Shown: in pieces, positions 33,185-42,613 of the stretch
How positions within the stretch are numbered: position 1 is the first letter of the stretch
Layout: each line of letters starts with the position of its first letter
Notes under the pieces: model-generated
Seen by the model: the letters and a program-made list of their open reading frames with translations, nothing else
Database searches by the model: none
Told to the model about the DNA's origin: nothing
Program-made: the position numbers and the translations under genes
Assembly: GCF_001274945.1 (NCBI RefSeq)
Contig: NZ_LILB01000005.1
Location: 1,626,686-1,690,685 of the forward strand
Source: Viridibacillus arvi
GTDB lineage: Bacteria > Bacillota > Bacilli > Bacillales_A > Planococcaceae
DNA length: 64,000 nucleotides
Reading direction: 5' to 3'

Positions 33185-33883
33185 ATGAACACACAATGTA
33201 TTTTATTAATAGATGATGAAGAAGATTTAGCAAATTTGCTACAAACAGTATTACATAAGGAAGGCTTTTCAAATGTGATAACGGCTGGCACAATTCAGGA
33301 TGGCTGGGCTAAATTTCAGGAAGTAAAACCCGAATTAGTGCTACTAGATGTTATGCTTCCTGACGGTGAAGGGTATGATTTGTGTAAACAGATTCGTGAA
33401 ATCTCAAATGTACCTATCTTATTTATGTCCGCAAAAGATGAAGAGATAGATAAGCTCTTAGGCCTAGCAATTGGTGGGGATGATTATATTACAAAACCAT
33501 TTAGCCCTAAGGAAGTAGCTTATCGAGTGAAAGCACAACTAAGACGAGCAAGTTTTTCAGAGGAAAAAACAGCTATAAACAATATTACTGTTGGCCCTTT
33601 TGAAATGAATATGGACGGTACTGAATTGAAGAAAAATGGCAACATAATCGAGCTTACTGCTAAAGAAATTGGCTTGATGAATTGTTTTATCCATCATCCC
33701 AATCAAATATTAAGTAAAGAAACACTTTTCGAAAGGGTTTGGGGAGAGGACTTTTTTGGATCAGATAATACAGTCATGGTGCATATACGTCGATTACGTG
33801 AAAAAATTGAGGATACTCCATCTAATCCAACATTTTTGATCACCGTTAAAGGTCTAGGCTATAAATTGAACAGTATGGGGTGA
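33185..33883 (+). CDS. OmpR-family response regulator
   Basis: Protein of 232 residues. Receiver domain with D-D-E-E-D near 10, the phospho-acceptor in V-L-L-D-V-M-L-P-D near 55, and K-P-F near 104; winged-helix DNA-binding domain with V-W-G-E-D-F-F-G-S-D and V-H-I-R-R-L-R-E-K-I at the end. The open frame begins at 33104, but GGAGGAGG just before the ATG at 33185 defines the start. Directly upstream of its sensor kinase (7-base gap). Confidence 0.95.
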   Translation: MNTQCILLIDDEEDLANLLQTVLHKEGFSNVITAGTIQDGWAKFQEVKPELVLLDVMLPDGEGYDLCKQIREISNVPILFMSAKDEEIDKLLGLAIGGDDYITKPFSPKEVAYRVKAQLRRASFSEEKTAINNITVGPFEMNMDGTELKKNGNIIELTAKEIGLMNCFIHHPNQILSKETLFERVWGEDFFGSDNTVMVHIRRLREKIEDTPSNPTFLITVKGLGYKLNSMG

Positions 33884-33890
33884 TGATAGA

Positions 33891-35321
33891 ATGCGGTGGA
33901 GAATAACTGGGCGTTTTTTATGGTCTGTTGTAATGATTGTTATTATTGTCGGTATTATCAATACTGTGCTATTAGTTGGACTACTCCTTTACCGATCAAC
34001 TATTCCAGCTTTAAATACTTCTGATACATCTGCTGAAGAATTCACACGTTCCTTCTCTAAATATGTCGAAATTAAAAATGGCTTACCTATTGTAAATGAT
34101 GAAGGTGTAAAGGCATTGCAAGATATGCATGCTTGGGTTCAATTTTTAGATTCTAAAGGAAATCAAGTTGCTGCTTATGAGACACCTGATAATCTTGCAA
34201 AGAGCTACTCCCCTGCTGAAGTAGTGCAAATGTACAAATATAAAGAAGTTGATGGCAATACGACGGTTTATGTTAGTACAATAGACGATTTAGATTATTT
34301 TATCGGTGTTAAGAATTACGGGGTTGGACGTTATGTTTTGACCTATGATTATGACCAATTTTTCAAATTTATTAACCTACTTCTGATAGCATTTTTAATA
34401 GTAGATGTGCTGATAGCTTTGGTCATCGGGGTGTTGTTTACACGACATTTAACGAAACCAATTCACATATTAATCGATTTCATCGGACAATTACGTAACC
34501 GCCAATTCAAGAAAATAAACGTACCAAATGGTGTGTATAAGGACGTTTTTCTCAATGTAAATGAGCTTTCAATAAAATTAAGTGAACATGAGAAAGAACG
34601 GAATCGCCTAGATCAAATGCGCGAAGAGTGGATTAGTAATGTATCACATGATATGAAAACTCCCCTTGCATCAATTCAAGGATATGCTGAACTGATGAAG
34701 GATGATGCTGATAATCTCACTGCTGACGAAGTACAAGAATTCTCAACTATTATTGAAAAAAAATCTATTTATATGAAAGATTTACTCGATGATTTAAATT
34801 TAACGACTCGTTTACGTAATCAACAGCTACCTCTGCATTTTGAAGATATTAATATAGTAAGTTTTATACGCGAGCTGACGATTGAATTGTTAAATGACCC
34901 TCAATTTGGAGAACGTCAGGTAGAGTTTGTTAGTAATGTGAATAAAATCGTGCATAAAGTGGATAAAAAATTATTAAAAAGGGCCATTTTGAACTTTATC
35001 TACAATGCACTTGTGCATAACGATGAAAATGTGTGTGTAACAATAAAAATTGATGATATTTATCCACAATGTGGACAAGCGGAAGATTCACAGCCTAACC
35101 TTTATAAAACACAAATAATGATAATTGATAATGGTAGAGGGATTTCACCTGAAGATATTAAACAAGTATTTGATCGTTATTATCGTGGATCAAATACAAA
35201 AAATACACACGGTACCGGGCTTGGAATGGCAATTGCTCGGGATATTATTTTCGCTCACAACGGTGATCTGCAATTAACTAGTGCATTAAATGAAGGTACA
35301 ACTATTACAATATTACTTTAG
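33891..35321 (+). CDS. Sensor histidine kinase
   Basis: Protein of 476 residues: TM1 (about 10-35), an extracellular sensor of about 120 residues, TM2 (about 160-185), HAMP linker, HisKA with S-N-V-S-H-D-M-K-T-P (His near 254), and HATPase with D-N-G-R-G-I and G-T-G-L-G-M-A-I. It phosphorylates the response regulator encoded just upstream. The extracellular region is short and Tyr/Asp-rich with no recognisable ligand domain. Signal unknown; targets might include the secreted peptidase downstream. Confidence 0.94.
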   Translation: MRWRITGRFLWSVVMIVIIVGIINTVLLVGLLLYRSTIPALNTSDTSAEEFTRSFSKYVEIKNGLPIVNDEGVKALQDMHAWVQFLDSKGNQVAAYETPDNLAKSYSPAEVVQMYKYKEVDGNTTVYVSTIDDLDYFIGVKNYGVGRYVLTYDYDQFFKFINLLLIAFLIVDVLIALVIGVLFTRHLTKPIHILIDFIGQLRNRQFKKINVPNGVYKDVFLNVNELSIKLSEHEKERNRLDQMREEWISNVSHDMKTPLASIQGYAELMKDDADNLTADEVQEFSTIIEKKSIYMKDLLDDLNLTTRLRNQQLPLHFEDINIVSFIRELTIELLNDPQFGERQVEFVSNVNKIVHKVDKKLLKRAILNFIYNALVHNDENVCVTIKIDDIYPQCGQAEDSQPNLYKTQIMIIDNGRGISPEDIKQVFDRYYRGSNTKNTHGTGLGMAIARDIIFAHNGDLQLTSALNEGTTITILL

Positions 35322-35346
35322 AACCAGCGTATGCTGGTTTTTTTGT
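35322..35346 (+). terminator. Terminator after the two-component system
   Basis: AACCAGC and GCTGGTT around a four-base loop, followed by at least seven Ts. The left arm begins immediately after the kinase stop. The rest of the gap to 35545 shows no other element. Confidence 0.85.
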
Positions 35347-35545
35347 ATTTTTTTATTTTATATATATCTAGATCATTAATTTTTAAATAATATTTTATAA
35401 ATCGATATACAAGTTAATGATACTTGTCCCCTCTACTTGTCGAAAAATATTCTTTCTAAGAATTCAAAAAAATATTGCTATTTTATTAAAACTATCGTTT
35501 AATTAGTTCTGCTTGAAAAAAATTATTGTAAAGGAATCTGGTTAA

Positions 35546-37693
35546 TTGAACAGATTTTTTCGTGGTGCAATAGCAACAGTTCTAATTGCATCATCACTTG
35601 CGGCTTGTACACCAGCAGACAAAAAGACAGAGGTAAAGGAAAGCGATGATTTAGCAGCAGTAAAACAATACTCCGATAATTATTTATCAAAAGTAAGTGC
35701 TGATTATTCATTTGATTTCGCCAAAAGTCTTGAAGAATTTAAAACAAATGAAAAGCTAGGATATCGTTCGGCAGGATCTGAAGCAGAACTAAAAACTGGC
35801 GAAAAAATTGCAGATGAAATGAAGAAAATTGGGCTTACCGACGTATCAAAAGATGAATTTACAGTTGATAGCTGGACATTCGAAAAAGCAGATATGACAT
35901 TTAATACAGTTGATGGTAAAGAAAAATTAGCTGTTTTAGGGGCATATCAAACGAATTTTGATACAAAGGGAACAAAAGAATTTGATGTTGTTTATGCAAA
36001 TCGCGGAACATCAGATGATTTGAAAAACCTTGATATTAAAGGCAAGCTCGTACTTATAGATGTAAACCAGCGAGAAGACTGGTGGGTTAACTACCCTGCC
36101 TATCAAGCTCATTTAAAAGGGGCAGCTGCAGTTATAGCCGTGCAAAGTGAAGGTTATAGCGAAGTAGATGGCGACGCTTTAAACGCACAGGATATTTGTG
36201 GACCTGATGATGCGCCTGCATTTTCTATGTCTCAAAATGATGCTAAAGAGTTAAAAAAATCACTAAAAGCAAATAATAATAAACTGACTGTTAACTTTGA
36301 TGCCAAATCTACAGTTAAATTCGATCAACCAACTTACAATTACTATGGAAAAATCGAAGGTAAGGACCCAGAATCATATATTATCCTTTCAGCACATTAT
36401 GATTCTTACTTTGATGGTTTCCAAGATGATAATGCTGCGATTGCCTTAATGATGGGAGTAGCGAAAGGTTTAGTAGATAGTGGCTATAAACCCGAGAAAA
36501 CAATTATCTTTAATGCATTAGCTGCCGAAGAATGGGGCGTTTCAAATACGCGTTACGACTGGTCTACTGGTGCTTACAATCAGATTTTCCGCATCCATCC
36601 AGAATGGGTTGGAAAAGCATTTGCAGACATGAACTTCGAGCTTCCAGCTTATGAGCACACTACAACAAATGAAATCCGTGCAGATTATGAGTTGAAAAAC
36701 TTCTTAACTAAGTTCACGAAGTCTGTGCCATCAGTTAATGGCGTATATAAAGACGGTATTTCTGTTGTGTCACCATTACGTACTTGGTCGGATGATTTTT
36801 CATTCTCTATTGCAGGTGTTCCATCATTACGAAATGATTTCCAAGATAGCGAATTCATGCATTCGCATTATCATACACAGTACGATAATGAAGATACGTA
36901 TAACGGTCAAGCTTTAGAATTCCATTTGAATTTATATGGTTTACTAGCTATGCACTATGATCAAACAGCTGTAACACCGCTTGATTTCACAACAAGATTA
37001 GATGCGTTAGCTAAATCTGTTAAGTCTGATGTCTTTAAATCTGCAAATGTTTCTTCAAATGAATTAACAGCAGCAATTGAAGAAACGGCTAAAACAGCTA
37101 AAGAGATTAATGCTCAAGTTGAAAAAATTAATGCGGACTATACAAAAGCATTAGTAGCTGGTGATGAAAAAGAAGTGAAAAAGCTTTATGATGACAGTCG
37201 CTCTTTAAATAGTAGTTTATTAGCTACTTATAAATATGCTCAAGATCAATTTGTACGTTTGACTTGGGAAGACGAACCAATTTTCCCTCACGAACATGCA
37301 CAAAATAATATCCCTAACTTACAAGGCGCAATTAAAGCTCTTGAGAAAGGCAATGCGGGTAAAGCACTAGATGATTATTTATGGTTAATTGATAACAACT
37401 GGTACACTTATGATTTTGACAAAGAAGTTTTCGATTACTTCACAGATTATGTACTGGATCAACCTGCAGATCGTTTAATGTGGGGTGCGGGTCGTATTAT
37501 GGGGCACGAAGACTTATATGACACAGTAGCATCATTGAAAAAGAAGCGTGATCAAAAGAATGCTGATGTTTCTAAAGAATTATCAACTCTAAATGCAGCT
37601 CTTGAAAGACAGGAAAAATTACTAAAAACATCTGTTCAAGATGAAGTAAAAAGTGTTCAAGAGTTAAATGCACAACTTGAAAAAATGAAATAA
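35546..37693 (+). CDS. Secreted M28-family aminopeptidase, lipoprotein
   Basis: Protein of 715 residues. Lipobox L-A-A-C at about 18-21 after a short signal peptide; start is a TTG after AAAGGA. Residues about 135-240 look like a PA (protease-associated) insert. The peptidase core has H-Y-D-S (first zinc His), D-D-N-A-A, A-E-E-W-G (catalytic Glu pair) and a late H-Y-H-T-Q-Y-D zinc ligand. The C-terminal 200 residues are helical and charged, ending in a coiled-coil-like stretch. It probably releases amino acids from peptides at the cell surface. Monocistronic, with its own terminator. Confidence 0.9.
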   Translation: MNRFFRGAIATVLIASSLAACTPADKKTEVKESDDLAAVKQYSDNYLSKVSADYSFDFAKSLEEFKTNEKLGYRSAGSEAELKTGEKIADEMKKIGLTDVSKDEFTVDSWTFEKADMTFNTVDGKEKLAVLGAYQTNFDTKGTKEFDVVYANRGTSDDLKNLDIKGKLVLIDVNQREDWWVNYPAYQAHLKGAAAVIAVQSEGYSEVDGDALNAQDICGPDDAPAFSMSQNDAKELKKSLKANNNKLTVNFDAKSTVKFDQPTYNYYGKIEGKDPESYIILSAHYDSYFDGFQDDNAAIALMMGVAKGLVDSGYKPEKTIIFNALAAEEWGVSNTRYDWSTGAYNQIFRIHPEWVGKAFADMNFELPAYEHTTTNEIRADYELKNFLTKFTKSVPSVNGVYKDGISVVSPLRTWSDDFSFSIAGVPSLRNDFQDSEFMHSHYHTQYDNEDTYNGQALEFHLNLYGLLAMHYDQTAVTPLDFTTRLDALAKSVKSDVFKSANVSSNELTAAIEETAKTAKEINAQVEKINADYTKALVAGDEKEVKKLYDDSRSLNSSLLATYKYAQDQFVRLTWEDEPIFPHEHAQNNIPNLQGAIKALEKGNAGKALDDYLWLIDNNWYTYDFDKEVFDYFTDYVLDQPADRLMWGAGRIMGHEDLYDTVASLKKKRDQKNADVSKELSTLNAALERQEKLLKTSVQDEVKSVQELNAQLEKMK

Positions 37694-37709
37694 TTTTTGA
37701 ATAAATTAA

Positions 37710-37751
37710 CGAAAAAAGCGGAGAGTGAAATTTTACTCTCCGTTTTTTCGT
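37710..37751. terminator. Terminator after the M28 peptidase
   Basis: CGAAAAAAGCGGAGAGT pairs with ACTCTCCGTTTTTTCG (one bulge). The A/T-runs on the arms would serve both directions. The following stretch to 38014 is very AT-rich and shows no gene. Confidence 0.88.
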
Positions 37752-38014
37752 TATCCTCATATACCTCGCTTCGCTTGATTATATATTCATACACTTCAAG
37801 TTTTATATTTCAATTGTATTAAGTTATTGAATAATACATCCCAGTTAAATAATAATTTTTTATTTCCACTTTAAATTATTTCAATATATTTAAAAGACAT
37901 AAAATATTATAAATTTTAACTATTTTTAAGTTATTAAGTACCCATTTAATTATTTTAATATATATTTATAGAGCAAATTAGCGCCTTAATTAAACTGTAT
38001 TTTCTGACAACTTA

Positions 38015-38044
38015 TTGCTAATTAAATATACAATGCGTTATGAT
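38015..38044 (+). promoter_or_regulatory. Candidate promoter of the glutamine transporter operon
   Basis: TTGCTA (38015-38020), 18-base spacer, TATGAT (38039-38044). It would give a leader of about 90 bases. In B. subtilis this operon is TnrA-controlled; I could not find a clear TnrA box here. Confidence 0.5.
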
Positions 38045-38139
38045 ATACAAAATTACATTAATTCTAAAAAGTGGATACAGCATTAATCTATGTTTATATG
38101 AATTAAAACTTCATGATTTTCGAGGATTGGGGGAGTCCA

Positions 38140-38868
38140 ATGATAGAGTTTAAACATGCTAATAAGTATTTCGGTGATTTTCAGGTTTTAAAAGACATCA
38201 ATTTGACAATTAACAAAGGTGAAGTAGTTGTGATTATCGGTCCATCTGGCTCTGGTAAAAGTACTTTACTTCGCTGTATCAATCGGTTAGAGACTATTTC
38301 AGAAGGTTCTCTTACTGTTAACGGTATTGAAGTAAACAATAAAAATACAGATGTTAATAAGCTCCGCAGAGAAATTGGAATGGTTTTCCAACATTTTTAC
38401 CTATACCCACATAAAACGGTTTTAGACAATATTACGTTAGCTCCTATAAAAGCATTGGGAAAATCTAAAGAAGAAGCACAAAAGATCGCACATGCGTATC
38501 TAAAAAAAGTAGGTATCCCTGATAAAGCAAATTCTTTCCCTTCACAGATTTCTGGTGGGCAGCAACAGCGTGTCGCCATTGCAAGAGGATTGGCAATGCA
38601 TCCTGAAGTTATGTTATTTGATGAACCTACATCTGCACTTGACCCTGAAATGATTGGGGAAGTTTTAGATGTTATGAAATCATTAGCAAAAGAAGGTATG
38701 ACAATGGTTGTCGTAACACATGAGATGGGTTTTGCTAGAGAAGTAGCCGATCGAATTATTTTCATCGATAAAGGTCAAATACTTGAGGATGCAGATCCAG
38801 CTGAGTTTTATAAAGCACCTAAAGAAGAACGAGCGAAACTATTCCTCAGTCGGATTTTAAATCACTAA
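38140..38868 (+). CDS. glnQ: Glutamine ABC transporter ATPase
   Basis: ATPase of 242 residues: Walker [11 protein letters not shown]-loop F-Q-H-F-Y-L-Y, signature I-S-G-G-Q-Q-Q-R, Walker B V-M-L-F-D-E-P. Belongs to the GlnQ polar amino-acid group. An upstream ATG at 38113 has no ribosome-binding site; the ATG at 38140 follows GGGGGAG closely. First of four genes with the order Q-H-M-P of B. subtilis. Confidence 0.92.
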   Translation: MIEFKHANKYFGDFQVLKDINLTINKGEVVVIIGPSGSGKSTLLRCINRLETISEGSLTVNGIEVNNKNTDVNKLRREIGMVFQHFYLYPHKTVLDNITLAPIKALGKSKEEAQKIAHAYLKKVGIPDKANSFPSQISGGQQQRVAIARGLAMHPEVMLFDEPTSALDPEMIGEVLDVMKSLAKEGMTMVVVTHEMGFAREVADRIIFIDKGQILEDADPAEFYKAPKEERAKLFLSRILNH

Positions 38869-38890
38869 TACAATTTAGGGGGACGTCAAT

Positions 38891-39718
38891 ATGTTCAAAC
38901 GAAAAAAAAGAATACTTTCAATTTTACTTTTAGCCTTCACGGCTGTATTCATGTTAACCGCATGTGGGGACAAAAAAGATGAAGAGTCAACTGGAAATGA
39001 CAGCAAAGGTAAAGATGCACTGCAAACCATTAAGGACAATGACAAAATCGTTTTTGGAGTAAAAAATGATACGAATTTATTTGGGTTAAAAAATCCAAGT
39101 ACTGGTGATATTGAAGGTTTCGACATCGATATCGCAAAAGAAATTGCAAAAAGCATTTTAGGGGATGCATCTAAAGCTGAGTTTAAAGAAGTAACTTCTA
39201 AAACGCGTATTCCGATGCTACAAAATGGTGATATTAATGCAATCGTTGCGACTATGACAATCACTGACGAACGTAAAAAAGAAGTAGATTTCTCTGATGT
39301 ATACTTCAAAGCCGGTCAAGCTCTACTTGTTAAAAAAGGTAGCTCAATCAAATCAATCGATGATATTACTAAAAAGACAAAAGTTATCGCAGTAAAAGGT
39401 TCTACTTCAACTCAAAATATTCGTGAAAAGGCTCCAGAAGCTCAAGTTTTAGAATTCGAAAACTATGCCGAAGCATTTACAGCTTTAAAAGCTGGTAAAG
39501 GTGATACTTTAACAACTGATAACTCGATTCTTTACGGTATGGCTGATGAAGACAGTAACTATAATGTTGTAGGAGATTTATTCACTGACGAGCCTTATGG
39601 AATCGCAGTAAAAAAAGGAAATACTGAATTAGTAGAGGCAATCAATAAAGCTCTAACGGAAATGAAAGATAGTGGCCGCTACGATGAAATTTATAAGCAA
39701 TGGATTAAACTGAACTAA
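38891..39718 (+). CDS. glnH: Glutamine/glutamate-binding lipoprotein
   Basis: Lipoprotein of 275 residues: lipobox L-T-A-C, then Lys/Asp/Glu-rich linker and SBP_bac_3 fold with G-F-D-I-D-I-A-K, S-K-T-R-I-P-M-L and T-I-T-D-E-R, the pattern that binds the alpha-amino and carboxyl groups of glutamine or glutamate. Follows the ATPase by 22 bases. The 175 bases after it contain a weak hairpin (GTTAAAAA/TTTTTAAC). Confidence 0.9.
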   Translation: MFKRKKRILSILLLAFTAVFMLTACGDKKDEESTGNDSKGKDALQTIKDNDKIVFGVKNDTNLFGLKNPSTGDIEGFDIDIAKEIAKSILGDASKAEFKEVTSKTRIPMLQNGDINAIVATMTITDERKKEVDFSDVYFKAGQALLVKKGSSIKSIDDITKKTKVIAVKGSTSTQNIREKAPEAQVLEFENYAEAFTALKAGKGDTLTTDNSILYGMADEDSNYNVVGDLFTDEPYGIAVKKGNTELVEAINKALTEMKDSGRYDEIYKQWIKLN

Positions 39719-39893
39719 TTAACCAATTATTTCTTTAATAACTACTTGTTAAAAATAATGTAATTAGTTTTTAACGGGCAGTTAACCTTTGGGCTTTTAT
39801 TTAGACATTTGGTATATACTGTCCGTTCTTTATTCATTATTAAGATCATAAAATTTAAATAATACACTCAAGTATTAAAAGGAGTGATTCATT

Positions 39894-40547
39894 ATGCTGG
39901 ATTTTACGATATTGACCAATAACTGGGATATGTATGTTGAAGGATTTAAAAACACACTACTTACTAGTTTGTTAGCGCTAATTGGTAGTTTTTTATTCGG
40001 TACTCTTCTAGCTGTATTCCGAATTGCTCCAATTAAGTCTTTGAATTGGATTGGTACTATTTATGTTGAATTTTTCCGAAACATTCCGCTATTAATCATT
40101 GCATTTACTTTATATGCCGGTTTCCCTACTCTAGGTATAGAGTTAGATGGATTTCAAGCGGGTACAATTGCACTGATTATTTATACCTCTGCATTTATAT
40201 CCGAAGCAGTTCGTGCTGGGATTTTATCGGTACATAAAGGGCAAACAGAAGCAGCACGTTCATCAGGTCTAACTTATATCGAAACAATGCGCTACGTTGT
40301 ACTACCTCAAGCAATAAAGATTGTAATTCCACCACTAGGTAATCAATTTATTAATCTCGTCAAAAATTCTTCTATTTTAAGTGTTATTGCTGCTGGTGAA
40401 CTAATGTATCAAGCAGATTTAATTTCAGCTCGTACATATGTTGTTTTTGATGTTTACATTATCGTTGCTTTATTTTACTTAGTTATTACTCTGCCTCTTA
40501 GTTATGGCGTTAACTATTTAGAAAAGCGTCTAGCGAAGAGCAATTAA
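39894..40547 (+). CDS. glnM: Glutamine-type ABC transporter permease
   Basis: Permease of 217 residues with about five membrane segments and the coupling loop G-Q-T-E-A-A-R-S-S-G-L-T. It pairs with the next permease. The ATG is preceded by AAAAGGAG. Order and sizes match glnQHMP. Confidence 0.88.
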   Translation: MLDFTILTNNWDMYVEGFKNTLLTSLLALIGSFLFGTLLAVFRIAPIKSLNWIGTIYVEFFRNIPLLIIAFTLYAGFPTLGIELDGFQAGTIALIIYTSAFISEAVRAGILSVHKGQTEAARSSGLTYIETMRYVVLPQAIKIVIPPLGNQFINLVKNSSILSVIAAGELMYQADLISARTYVVFDVYIIVALFYLVITLPLSYGVNYLEKRLAKSN

Positions 40548-40562
40548 AAGGAGGTTGGGTAC

Positions 40563-41219
40563 ATGAATTTTACAGGTGCATTTACTCCAGATCATTTAAA
40601 ATTTTTGTTAGAAGGATTTTTAGTAACATTACAAGTTGCTAGTATTGCAATTGTATTCAGTTTTATTATTGCTGCAGTCATCGGTATCATTCGTTATGCA
40701 AAGATTCCAGTGCTCGCGCAAATACTTGGTGTGTTAGTTGAACTTATTAGAAATTTACCATTACTACTAATTATTTTCTTTATCCACTTCGCCCTACCTG
40801 AAGTTGGAATAAAGTTCAGTATTATAATGTCGGCTATTATAGCCTTAACTATCTTTGAATCAGCGATGCTATCAGAAGTGATTCGAAGTGGATTAACTTC
40901 GATTCATAAAGGGCAAATTGAAGCCGGAAGATCTTCAGGGCTTTCTTATATTCAAACTTTGTGGCATATCGTTTTACCTCAAGCTTTACGGAGAATGGTA
41001 CCTCCTATTGTTAGTCAGTTTATTTCATTACTAAAAGATACTTCACTTGCTGTAGTAATATCATTACCAGAGCTTATGCATAATGCAAACGTAATTAACA
41101 ACCAACCAGGTGGTGATAAATTTGTAATGCCGATCTTTATTCTAGTAGCATTAATGTATTTTATAGTGAACTATACTTTGTCTATAATTGCAAGACGTTT
41201 AGAATTAAAAACAACTTAA
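40563..41219 (+). CDS. glnP: Glutamine-type ABC transporter permease
   Basis: Permease of 218 residues, paralog of the preceding protein: coupling loop G-Q-I-E-A-G-R-S-S-G-L-S and V-L-P-Q-A. Last gene of the operon; GGAGGTTGGGTAC precedes the ATG. Confidence 0.88.
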   Translation: MNFTGAFTPDHLKFLLEGFLVTLQVASIAIVFSFIIAAVIGIIRYAKIPVLAQILGVLVELIRNLPLLLIIFFIHFALPEVGIKFSIIMSAIIALTIFESAMLSEVIRSGLTSIHKGQIEAGRSSGLSYIQTLWHIVLPQALRRMVPPIVSQFISLLKDTSLAVVISLPELMHNANVINNQPGGDKFVMPIFILVALMYFIVNYTLSIIARRLELKTT

Positions 41220-41224
41220 AAAAA

Positions 41225-41270
41225 AGTTATTCCTCAAGCGAATATTTTGACTTAGAGAATAACCCTTTTT
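41225..41270 (+). terminator. Terminator of the glutamine transporter operon
   Basis: GTTATTC...CAAG pairs with CTTAG...GAATAAC (imperfect), followed by CCTTTTT. It lies directly after the glnP stop. Confidence 0.7.
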
Positions 41271-41277
41271 ATAGGCA

Positions 41278-41440
41278 TTTTAATGAATTCAAACGTTTTA
41301 ATTCAAATTTGGTATTTTTCTCTTCTTGCTTGTAAACTTAAGATACAAATATTTTACCATCAGACAACTTCTCTTTATCTTTCACGTCATCCAATGTATT
41401 AAGTACATAATAATTATTTGCATTCGTTTGGATTTGCCGA
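41278..41440 (-). pseudogene. Remnant of a YxeA-like gene
   Basis: Read leftward, 41424-41338 encodes N-A-N-N-Y-Y-V and later K-L-S-D-G-K-I-F-V-S then a stop. The intact YxeA protein encoded at 44821-45180 has N-A-D-N-Y-Y-V and K-Q-S-D-G-K-I-F-V-T at the same spacing. Past the stop, weak similarity continues (E-E-K-N-T-K-F-E-L-K). No start codon, ribosome-binding site or signal sequence is left. It is a decayed paralog, invisible to ordinary gene calling. Confidence 0.75.
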
Positions 41441-41486
41441 TAACAATAACTAGCAATAGTGAATCAATTACTCGTTGAATCAATTT

Positions 41487-42020
41487 TTAAAAAAGTGTAG
41501 ATACCATCCCATATATCAATGCAATACAAATAACAAAAGCTGGATGTATTTTAAACTTTTCTAATAACAAGTATGCGCCAATCATTATTATTAATGTCGA
41601 TATCCAACCTATACTTAGCCAAGCATCTTTGGCAAAATCGAAAGTCATCACTAATAATAATACAGCTATGATTGGGCGAATATATTTCGTTAAATTTTTA
41701 ACGTATGGTGATTCTTTGTATTTCATTAAGACGCTCAACAACGCTATCATTAGGATTAAAGAAGGCGCAACTGTAGCAAAAACTGCAACAATAATGCCTA
41801 AAATACCGGCTTGGTCATATCCAACAAAACCAGCCATTTTTGTTGCAATAGGCCCTGGTAATGCATTACCTGCAGCGACCATTTCTGAAAACTCTTGATT
41901 GGTCATCCATCCATAGTGCTCAACTACCTCTTGCTGTACAAGCGGAATAGAAGATGGACCCCCTCCATAACCTAAAATACCCGGAATAAAAAATGCCATA
42001 AAAATATGCCAATAAATCAT
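41487..42020 (-). CDS. Chromate transporter, second half-size subunit
   Basis: Membrane protein of 177 residues, one CHR domain. It has the family motif G-Y-G-G-G-P-S-S-I-P-L-V-Q-Q-E-V-V and P-G-P-I-A-T-K-M-A-G-F-V-G-Y. It pairs with the half-size protein encoded upstream, overlapping by 4 bases (ATGA). B. subtilis has the same split arrangement (ywrA/ywrB). The exported ion may be chromate or another oxyanion. Confidence 0.9.
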   Translation of the reverse strand: MIYWHIFMAFFIPGILGYGGGPSSIPLVQQEVVEHYGWMTNQEFSEMVAAGNALPGPIATKMAGFVGYDQAGILGIIVAVFATVAPSLILMIALLSVLMKYKESPYVKNLTKYIRPIIAVLLLVMTFDFAKDAWLSIGWISTLIIMIGAYLLLEKFKIHPAFVICIALIYGMVSTLF

Positions 42021-42613
42021 TTATTATTCCTCCTTTTTACTAGAGGAGCAAAAACGATTATAAAGACCGATAAGATGACAAAAGCTGGGTGTATATTTAA
42101 TAAAGACATAGCAATTAATGAAAGCAAAAGAATAATGAGTGTTTTCTTCCACCCCATAGATTCTCCAGACTTTTTCACGAAATCTAGAGCCAATATACCA
42201 AGCATTACAGCTACGACTGGTACAACCGCTGAAGCCATTGCCTGAACAGCAGGTATATCTTTATTCGTTTGCAATAAAAATAGCAATACAATCATTAATA
42301 TAATCGTTGGAACTACGCTGACTAAAATTGCATTTATTGCGCCTGCCACTCCAGCTATTCTATATCCTATATAGCCCGCCAGCTTTGTGCCAATTGGCCC
42401 CGGCATAGTATTAGCAAGAGCTACTACATCACTAAACTCATCATCTTCCATCCACTTATACTTTTTCACTACTTCCTGATGAACAAGTGGGATAGCAGAA
42501 GGTCCACCACCAAATCCTAGCATACCTACTCTAAAAAATGCGGATGCAATATCTCTATGAAGTCGCAAATTAGGGCGCTTGTTTTGAGACTTCACTTCAT
42601 TTTTTTTCACCAA
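42017..42613 (-). CDS. Chromate transporter, first half-size subunit
   Basis: Membrane protein of 198 residues with one CHR domain: G-F-G-G-G-P-S-A-I-P-L-V-H-Q-E-V-V and P-G-P-I-G-T-K-L-A-G-Y-I-G-Y. Homologous to the next protein; together they make the ten-helix transporter. Start overlaps the end of the gamma-glutamyltransferase gene by 7 bases, so the three genes form one unit as in the ywr cluster. Confidence 0.9.
   Translation of the reverse strand: MVKKNEVKSQNKRPNLRLHRDIASAFFRVGMLGFGGGPSAIPLVHQEVVKKYKWMEDDEFSDVVALANTMPGPIGTKLAGYIGYRIAGVAGAINAILVSVVPTIILMIVLLFLLQTNKDIPAVQAMASAVVPVVAVMLGILALDFVKKSGESMGWKKTLIILLLSLIAMSLLNIHPAFVILSVFIIVFAPLVKRRNNK

Noticed and set aside
39719-39893. Possible terminator or small RNA between the glutamine-binding protein and permease genes
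   Set aside because: Only an 8-base A/T stem without a convincing U-tail is present.
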